This document shows positions 49,291-64,000 of a stretch of 64,000 nt of DNA, piece after piece. Numbering within the stretch: position 1 is the first letter of the stretch; each line of letters opens with the position of its first letter. The notes under the pieces were generated by a model that saw only the letters and a list, made by a program, of their open reading frames with translations, searched no databases and was not told where the DNA came from. Origin of the DNA: Mimachlamys varia. Lineage: Eukaryota > Mollusca > Bivalvia > Pectinida > Pectinidae. The stretch spans positions 29,628,201-29,692,200 of the forward strand of contig OX392527.1 in NCBI GenBank assembly GCA_947623455.1, given 5' to 3'. Position numbers and translations under genes: made by a program.

Positions 49291-50578
49291 GGGTGTCCCT
49301 GCTCGGTGGTTCCTCCAACACGATGTTTGGATGACGAGGCAAGATCCTTCGTTTGTTGTGCTGTCGCCTCAGATTTTCGACTTTAGAGTTGGCCATTTGG
49401 GGTAACACCTTCGTTCTCCTACACATAATGACGTTAAGGAAGTTTCTACGGAATTTTTCATTCATTAGTGTATAAATGACTGGATTATAACAACAGCTAC
49501 TCACTGCCAAACACTGTAGAAACTTGCGTAACTGCCGTATCGCCTGTGTGGGGCGCACGTCCGACTTCTGAATGATGATGCTGAAGCATTGAAGAGGTAG
49601 CCAACAAATCACATAGAGAATAACAACTACGAGTAGCATCTTGATGGCTTTCTTCTTGATCCTCAACTGATTGCTCTCGGAAGGTTGAACAGAGGAACCG
49701 ATAGGGCGCTTTATCCACAGGCGATGGATGATGATACCGTACAATACGGACATGACAAGGAGGGGGAGGAGGAATAGCAGTGTGAAGGATAGCCACGTCT
49801 GGAGGATTTCACCAGCCACCCCGTCAACCAGTGGCTGCATGCATAGGTACTTCGTGTCACAGCGCGACCGGTACGGTACCAACTCGTACTGTTGTGCATT
49901 TGGCAAGCTTGTAGCCACAGAAAGAACCCATACAAGTAGTAAAAGTGCAAATGCTTTCATTGGGCTCTGGAAGATTTTCCCTTTGAAAGGGTAAACAATG
50001 GCGTAGAATCTATCGAAAGCAATGCAACAGAGAGTCAACGAACTGCAGGACACTGACAAATTGTTCATAAACGGCACCATCTTACACGAGAAGGAGCCAG
50101 AGTTCCAGAACGTTGTGAATGTCACGGCTATGTCAAATGGTGCGGCTGTGAGAGTGTAGAGGAGGTCGCTGACAGCCAGAGACATTATAAACACATTTGT
50201 GGTGGACCGCATGTGGCGGTTGAAGGCGAAGGTGAGCAGCACGAGCGAGTTACCCACCAATGACGTAATCACAATCACGCCATACAACACTGCCAGCACG
50301 ACCTTTGGACTTTCATCCAACTCAAAGCTCGCCAGGTACATATCCCAATCAGAGAAGAGTGCCAGCATCATTTTTTCACAAATAATTTGAAGCAGTGGAT
50401 TGCTTGCGGTAGGATTATCACAACACAAACTTTCTAAATCATCGAAAATATTAATAGACGAGTTTATTCCAGGAGAAAAATTGGTCGAATTAGAATCAGA
50501 GGTAGCATTAAATCCTGTGCGTGACGTCACATTCCCGCTAAACATGAAAGGCATGCTGTTGGTATGAGAGACTGGCAT
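49274..50578 (-). CDS. Class A (rhodopsin-like) peptide-type GPCR
   Basis: A complete 434-residue seven-transmembrane receptor in one exon. The N-terminus (1-90) has no signal peptide but four or five N-glycosylation sequons (NVT 16, NAT 24, NST 30, NFS 33, NSS 39). Family landmarks are all present: GNSLV with N110 in TM1, SLAVSDLL with D138 in TM2, C165 before TM3, DRF (189-191) in place of DRY, W217 in TM4, extracellular loop 2 cysteines 240/246, CWLP (325-328) in TM6 and NPVIY (365-369) in TM7, then a cysteine (386) suited to palmitoylation. Overall style is that of neuropeptide receptors, but I cannot name the ligand; galanin/allatostatin, RFamide or kinin-type receptors are alternatives. 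The first Met fits because a full N-terminus and TM1 follow. The C-terminus -ETRL is a class I PDZ ligand and lies in a minisatellite unit. Expected at the plasma membrane, coupling to G proteins. Confidence 0.95.
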   Translation of the reverse strand: MPVSHTNSMPFMFSGNVTSRTGFNATSDSNSTNFSPGINSSINIFDDLESLCCDNPTASNPLLQIICEKMMLALFSDWDMYLASFELDESPKVVLAVLYGVIVITSLVGNSLVLLTFAFNRHMRSTTNVFIMSLAVSDLLYTLTAAPFDIAVTFTTFWNSGSFSCKMVPFMNNLSVSCSSLTLCCIAFDRFYAIVYPFKGKIFQSPMKAFALLLLVWVLSVATSLPNAQQYELVPYRSRCDTKYLCMQPLVDGVAGEILQTWLSFTLLFLLPLLVMSVLYGIIIHRLWIKRPIGSSVQPSESNQLRIKKKAIKMLLVVVILYVICWLPLQCFSIIIQKSDVRPTQAIRQLRKFLQCLAVSSCCYNPVIYTLMNEKFRRNFLNVIMCRRTKVLPQMANSKVENLRRQHNKRRILPRHPNIVLEEPPSRDTLETRL

Positions 50579-52110
50579 CTTGCTAATGTGTCTCGCGTAA
50601 TAGGCACAAAGGGCCTGTTTGTCTTCAAGTTTTACACACTGGTCACACTAGCTGTATATGTTCCGAAGCACAATCCATGTCCACGTCGAACAGTCGTTTT
50701 CTTCAGTGACCACGGCATTTCAATACTATATAAAGTCGGAGTTATTATGTCTGTGTAGTCAAAGAGAAACACACACCTTGACTGTGTGGAATTAAACCGT
50801 AACGTGACCAAGACATACGTACTGCTAACTCCAACTGACCAACCTTAACATTGCATCTTTGATTTCGATTGGATATCGTCATGGAATGAACGTAACTTCC
50901 GCCAAGTCCGGATGGTGGCCACGGCCTGAGGTAGAGTGTCAATACGGAGGGTTAGTGGTCTGGAGAGGCTATCAAACACCATCTGTGCCAAAGATGTAAC
51001 AGCCTCTGATAAATCTCGGCATAGCTTTCTCTGTCAAGTTACTACATTGTGAAAATGTACTTGTACTCGTATCTTATCAGTTTGAGCATGTGGATAGCAT
51101 TCAATGAAACAAATAAAGAGTTTCCAGTAGTTTACGATTTCTGTGTTTGTTCTCTTGAATTGCATTCCTTACATACTAAAAATGCATAAGCAATAAAACA
51201 TAAAAGTTGATTCGCTGTATGATACTGCTTATAACGACAATAGTTGTGAATATACGTCAGTCTTATTTTTATATTGCATGATGTTGATGTGAAATATTCT
51301 GCCTAGACAAGTGAATCATTTTCTTAAATAAAAAGCATAATCTTTTTTCCAGTTAAAGTCGTCTCAAGAATAATAATCTCGATTGAGATTTGAGAATGTT
51401 TAATTGCACGTCTCCATTTTACAAGGCAATGAGAGATGATATCATCGATAAGTATGTGGTTCAGGACATTATTCAAGTCAATGTTAATATAATAATATAT
51501 ATGGTAATTTTGATCATAATGACGTCTTGGCATGTTAAAGTTTCTGAAGCCAACTTTTGTACAGAAGAAATGAAATCCGTCCTGTTATTTATTTATTTTT
51601 TTTCAAAATATTTGGCAGTGACCCAACAGATAAAACAACACGTATTTTGCTGTATGTACAGATATCCATGTTTTTATTTTTTTCCAAACGTTTGTGTTTT
51701 TTCTATGACAAATTATATCCTGAATGAGAAATTGCTATTTGAGGAATGTTATACAGTACCCAATAAATAAGTCTCTACATGCATTTCAAACATCTTGCGT
51801 ATTTAAAGTTTTGTTTCAGCATTACAACTATACAAAATCAAATAAAGAAATATCTTTGGACGGTCTAAGTTGAAGATCTAAGACATTATGTTTAGTATAA
51901 ATATACGTACATGCTATATATTGGATTTGTGAGTAACTACATGTTATGATACGGGTGACTATATTAGTGACAGACTTACAGGGGACACAGGCACACAGAG
52001 AAAGACATACCTAGGAGTCACATATCAGGGGGATGCCAATAGGGTACACACATGGAATATAAAATCACGAAAACAAAAACACCTATGGGCTACAATTTGG
52101 ACGTTTACAC
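50579..52110. other. Region upstream of the GPCR gene
   Basis: Expected to hold the GPCR promoter and any 5' UTR exons on the minus strand. No TATA box or start site can be fixed. A 126-codon frame at 51390-51770 (+) is Phe/Tyr-rich from AT-rich DNA and is not supported as a gene. Confidence 0.35.
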
Positions 52111-53440
52111 TTGGGAGTTACACTTTTATGTTCACACTTGAGTAGAGACACAGGCAGTAAACCAAACATTTAGGACATGCATATTGCTAATATATGAACA
52201 AGCATACACTTTGGACATTGACATATATGGATAATACACGTACGAAATACAGTACACATGGATAAGGATACACTTGAGACATAAACATATGGGGAAGGAT
52301 ACACATAGGACATGAACACATTTGGGAAGGATACACATATGACATGTACATATGGGGAAGGATACACATATGACATTTACATATGGGGAAGGATACACAT
52401 ATGACATGTACATATGGGGAAGGATACACTTAGGACATTTACACATGGGGAAGGATACACATAGGACATGAACATATGGGGAAGGATACACTTAGGACAT
52501 TTACACATGGGGAAGGATACACATAGGACATGAACACATTTGGGAAGGATACACATATGACATGTACACATGGGGAAGGATACACATATGACATGTACAT
52601 ATGGGGAAGGATACACTTAGGACATTTACACATGGGGAAGGATACACATAGGACATGAACACATTTGGGAAGGATACACATATGACATGTACATATGGGG
52701 AAGGATACACATAGGACTTGTTCACATTTGGGAAGGATACACATATGACATGTACATATGGGGAAGGATACACATAGGACATTGGGAAGGATACACATAT
52801 GACATGTACACATGGGGAAGGATACACATAGGACATTGGGAAGGATACACATATGACATGAACATATGGGGAAGGATACACATAGGACATTGGGAAGGAT
52901 ACACATATGACATGTACATATGGGGAAGGATACACATATGACATGTACATATGGGGAAGGATACACATAGGACATGTACACATGGGGAAAGATACACAAA
53001 GGACATTTACATATGGGGAAGGATACACATAGGACATTTACACATTGGGAAGGATACACATAGGACATTTACACATTGGGAAGGATACACATAGGACATT
53101 TACACATTGGGTAGGATACACATAGGACATTTACACGTGGGATATTTACACATTTGGTAAGATATACTTAGGACATGTTAACATGGGAAATGATACACTT
53201 AGGACATGTACATATGAAAAGGATACACTTAGGGAATATACATAGGATTAAAGGATACACTTAGCACACATACAGATGGGAAAGTTACACTTTGGACATT
53301 TACACCTGGGAAGGATACATTTAGGACAAAGACACATGGTAAGGGCATAAAAATGACATACAACAATGTGGAAGTATACACTTAAGTCATATCTACACAT
53401 GGGAAGGGTACATTTAAGGACATAATACAATTAAACACAA
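52111..53440. repeat. 31-bp minisatellite
   Basis: Head-to-tail copies of a 31-bp unit, ATGGGGAAGGATACACATAT followed by GACATGTACAT, with variants (ACACTTAGGACATTTACAC; GAACACATTTGGG) arranged in repeating blocks. At about 52770-52900 a shorter unit GACATTGGGAAGG alternates with the full one. The core is tight (52260-53110); both flanks are diverged. A period of 31 gives 31-residue repeats in all frames, which produces long minus-strand Cys/Tyr/Pro-rich frames (up to 209 codons) that I regard as artefacts. Confidence 0.95.
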
Positions 53441-54179
53441 ACATCAGAGACATTACATTTAGGACACAATACAATTAAACACACACATCAGAGACATTAC
53501 ATTTAGGACACATGGACAGATTCAACAGTAATGAACTGTTAGCTTTAATTCTCTTCTGATACGTAGCATAAGTGTAATTTAGCTCAGAATAAATACACCG
53601 TGAACAATATCACTTGTGACAATTGAAGACAGTTACATAGGGAATAATCACATGTATCCTACACTAAGGAGACTCATAGGGTGTATACATCATATAAATA
53701 CAGTATGAGAGATTCACTAAGAGATTATACTGATAAACAACATACAAATCATTTGATGTTGTTACTTTTCTACAAGGGATATTATGAACAGATGAATTTC
53801 AGCTTCTTGCTGGAGAACACTCAAAACAGAGCTGATTGTATATGTGTGTTTGTGTGTCAATTTACCTATTCTATAAAATCTGTAATACATTGCTAATGTG
53901 ACCTACACGTAACATCCTGGTCCCGATACACCATATGTTTCAGAAATACCTGAACACCTGCACAGCATGTAAACAATTCTCAGACTTTCAGTCACAGCTT
54001 TGTTTACATGTCTCTACATACCAGTGTTACCAATGTATCTAGTGATAATTATCACCAGGCAACACCGTTTACTCACAACAATGTCTGATCACATCTTATT
54101 TCCAGATAAGGACAAATGACATATCCCACCGCTAACACCAATATAGGAATCAATTTATAGTCTTAAGACATGCAGACCT
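53441..54179. other. Spacer between minisatellites
   Basis: A short direct duplication occurs at 53428-53510 (ACAATTAAACACAAACATCA and ACAATTAAACACACACATCA). Otherwise nothing recognised. Confidence 0.45.
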
Positions 54180-54595
54180 TTTGTCGCAGGCATCAATATC
54201 TACCCTCGGTATTCAAGGGGCAAAATAAATCTCAGGCATCCATATCTAGCCAAGGGACAAAATAAGTCCGAGACATAAATATCTACTCAAAGGACAAAAT
54301 AAGTCTGAGACATAAATATCTACTCAAGGGACAAAATAAGTCTCAGGCATCAATATCTAGTCAAGGGATATGCAGACCTAATGTCACAGGCATCACTATC
54401 TAGTCAAGAGACAAAATTAGTCTCAGGCATCAATATTTAGTCAAATGACAAAATAAATCTCGGGCATCAATTTCTAGTCAAGGGTCATGTAGACCTGAAA
54501 CCGCAGGCATTAATATCTAGTCAAGAGACAAAATTAGTCTCAGACATCCATATCTAGTCAAGGACAAGACATATCTCAGGCATCAATATTTAATG
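54180..54595. repeat. ~37-bp degenerate minisatellite
   Basis: About ten copies built on CAGGCATCAATATCTAGTCA and AGGGACAAAATAAGTCT. Unit length varies because some copies carry an extra ATGCAGACCTAATGTCA-type block (about 54175, 54370, 54488). Confidence 0.85.
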
Positions 54596-54719
54596 TAATG
54601 ACATGAAAGGTATAAGTCAAAATTTAATTAATGCAAAATGTTAGACACTGCCAAACAATAAGCTTGACATTAATTATTAGATAAATGCTAGGTAATGCCT
54701 GATATTAACTAACCTGTAA

Positions 54720-55195
54720 CACAAGTAAACAGTAAACCAAAACAATGCCAATAGGCAGACATGATGCCTGTAGACATACGATACCTGCTGATACACATGA
54801 TGCCAGTAGATTGAGATAATGTCAGTAAAATTTACAATGTCAGTAGACATAGAATGCCATCAGATTGAGACAATGCCAGTAGACATAGGATGCCAGTTGG
54901 CACATGATGCCAGTATATTGAGACAATGCCAAGTAGACATTTAACAGCATTAGACAGACAAAATGCCAGTAGACACATGATGCCAGAAGAAAGTAGGCAG
55001 GCAAAATACCAGTAGACACATGATGCCAGTAGACAGACATGATGCCAGTAGACACATGATGCCAGTAGACAGTAGACAGACAAAATACCAGCAGACACAT
55101 GATCCCAGAAGACAGATATGATGCCAGTAGCCACATGATGCCAGTAGACAGTAGACACATGATGCCAGTAGACAGACACAAAGCTAGTAACACTT
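54720..55195. repeat. 17-20-bp minisatellite
   Basis: Copies of ATGATGCCAGTAGACACATG with length variants (AGACAGACAAAATACCAGTA). The minus-strand frames of about 120 codons that read Tyr-Trp-His-rich repeats across it are repeat artefacts. Confidence 0.9.
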
Positions 55196-56869
55196 GACAC
55201 ACATGAGGTTTACACTTGTTTACACTATATTACAGGCAGTGAAAAGATACAACAAGGTAGCATGTCTTGATATTCTGAAAATAGATAAAATGAGGATGCA
55301 GTGTACATAATATGTTCAGTCTCCACCCCTGCATATCTCTTTCTTTGAAAATTTCAGTTTATGTCAATATGGCTTGTGACAACTAAAATTAGGAACACAA
55401 CATGAAAGTTTAATAATGGAACGAATGACATATTAAAAATCCAATAATAGGTTAAATAAGAAAATATACTTTAATAGTAGATTTCATTCTTAAAATGGTT
55501 ATATAAAAAGGGTAAAGTTTGAAACAGTGCAAGAAACACTCAATCCTAACTATTATCAAATAAATACATACATTAAAACTGTCCATCTCTAGTAAAACCA
55601 TCTCCTAAACTTAACAATGGGTAGTTAGTGAAGTAGTAAAGGGTAGAAGGGACTAGAATACACAGGTATCACATAAACCTATCATGTTACAAATTAAAAA
55701 GTATATACATACAAAAATAATCTTAAAAACTAACTTTTTTTCAAATGCTATTTCGCATGAAAATTGTTTAACGTAAAATTGACCTTCAAATACAAATCCC
55801 CACAATTCTTTTGCAATGATATATATTAATGAAGTAGTGAGAACGGTTTATCCCCAACAGTCACAGCAAGTCTAACTATAGGATATTACAAGGGGAACAC
55901 ATTTTGTATACAAGGATAATGATTCTGCTATTACACATGTACAATCACAAAGTTAATGGGAATGGTCTCAAGCTTAGCTATAGTCTAATGGTGAAAAACG
56001 CTTACCAGCATGTACATCAGCTACAATCTTTTTCAGGTATAAGTATGGCCAATATGAAAGCCATAACCTCTTTTTAACCTAGGTGATGTATCTAAAAATA
56101 TCTTTAAATTATTTTTATTACATTTTTAATAAATGAAATGTACAATATCACTTTTTAAAAAAATTTTTTTTTAGCAAACATCTATATGTACTTTTTCGCA
56201 CTTTTTTTTTTTCTTACTAGAAAACAATTATTTACATCATAAATAGTATGTGCTCACAACATCAAATGGTATAAATGGAACATCTGGGTGGTATAAATAC
56301 AACATGTTTTATTCAGGTATCACTATGGATGCCCAACACTACCTGCTTTGACTGTCAGAAACAAACCGTACCTCACAGCCCTTCCCACCTAACATGGTGG
56401 CCCGAACACAATTGCGTAACAATAACGACTGGCCGAAACGCGTCCGACATACAGCAATATCTAGTCTATGTTAGTGATGAACCTTAAGTATGGGGCTGGA
56501 AGACATGGGTTAAATATCATTAAATTAATTGCACTGGGTTACTTTTATGTTTATGATTAATACAATATATCACTTATGAAATATTTTGTGGTATAAATAT
56601 GAATCAGAGGAGTAGCACTAACTATCGTATGTGTAAGTATTCAGATTATCAAGGATTTAAACAGATTAGTTTTAATGATGACCATATTAACGAAAAAATA
56701 CACAGTATGAGTTGTGTGGCCCATGGTCAGCCAGATCATCCTTCCTTGGAATAACGTGTAACACAAACACTATTTTGTTCCTTTGGTTATACTAGTAAAC
56801 TACCATATTGTTCCTGTTTTAATGTCCAAACAGAACACTGACATGTTGTGGTTGTCATGGTGTTCACTG
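55196..56869 (-). other. Region downstream of the phosphatase stop, presumed 3' UTR
   Basis: AT-rich DNA directly after the stop of the PTPN13-like gene, so part of it is likely the 3' UTR. A TTTATT (AATAAA on the minus strand) occurs near 56115 but other candidates exist. The short frame at 56275-56487 (+) is not recognised. Confidence 0.4.
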
Positions 56870-63696
<6,827 letters not shown>

Positions 63697-64000
63697 CTGT
63701 CAAATCACCATAGCAATGCAGAAACAGTCAGAATTTGAATATTTGCAGTAATAGGCATATTTCAGTGTCAGTATCAATATTGTAAGTCAAACAGGAATAG
63801 TAATGCCATTATAAACCCATTAAAAAGTCAAAAATAACGTTCATGTCTTCAAAAACAAATAGCCTGGCCATGGGTGAGGAAACGGTAGAAATGATCTGTT
63901 TTCTGGGCCAAGTGTACATTCAAGTAGGTGATGAAATAGACTTTTAAATTGAAATTAATTTTATTCAGCACTGCAGAATAAAAGGATATTATAGAATTTA
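63697..64000 (-). other. Intron of the phosphatase gene, cut by the window end
   Basis: The acceptor TGATTTGACAG directly precedes exon 63541-63696. No further exon is visible before the window ends, so the rest of the gene lies beyond. Confidence 0.6.

Noticed and set aside
52439..53068. 209-codon Cys/Tyr/Pro-rich minus-strand frame that resembles a secreted cysteine-rich repeat protein
   Set aside because: It follows from a 31-bp minisatellite open in several frames at once. No signal peptide exon or conserved boundaries are seen.

Overview
The window looks like nuclear DNA from an invertebrate animal, most likely a marine mollusc and probably a bivalve. The evidence is an intron-rich metazoan phosphatase gene, an intronless class A GPCR, AT-rich intergenic DNA, many decayed retroelement copies of a type I associate with bivalves, and an unusual density of minisatellites. 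No bacterial operons, CRISPR arrays, rRNA or convincing tRNA genes were seen. The species call is inference.

Layout. Positions 1-16970 are one tandem satellite with a 49/50-bp monomer, organised into nested higher-order repeats (an exact 8,333-bp super-period) that decay at the right edge; its left end lies outside the window. Positions 17000-48200 hold no gene I can support. This part is a graveyard of mobile elements and tandem repeats: at least six fragments of one reverse-transcriptase element family (most on the + strand and 5'-truncated), a 5'-truncated LINE with an 11-bp target-site duplication and about 1 kb of microsatellite-rich DNA before its poly(A), a second LINE remnant on the minus strand, two pogo-like MITEs with TA duplications, a 400-bp foldback MITE, a 154-bp hairpin, and minisatellites with 30, 27, 57, 40 and 42-bp units.

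Two genes are clear, both on the minus strand. At 49274-50578 is a single-exon class A (rhodopsin-like) peptide-type GPCR of 434 aa; its last codons and stop lie inside a 53-bp minisatellite and end in a class I PDZ ligand, -ETRL. At 56870-63696 is the 3' part of a PTPN13-like tyrosine phosphatase. I resolved twelve exons with consistent GT-AG junctions and phases (744 codons plus stop): two PDZ domains, acidic linkers, and a complete PTP catalytic domain with WPD loop, [10 protein letters not shown] signature and Q-loop. The gene continues upstream, beyond the window. Between the two genes lie minisatellites of 31, about 37 and about 17-20 bp.

How the parts relate. The GPCR tail and the two PDZ domains, both with His at the alpha-B1 position, are chemically compatible, so an interaction is possible but unproven. 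Most long open frames in the repeat arrays are artefacts of repeat units whose length keeps a frame open. The most interesting points are the nested satellite architecture, the LINE that seems to have carried flanking microsatellites, the array of splice-donor-like repeats after a PDZ exon, and the minisatellite-encoded GPCR C-terminus.
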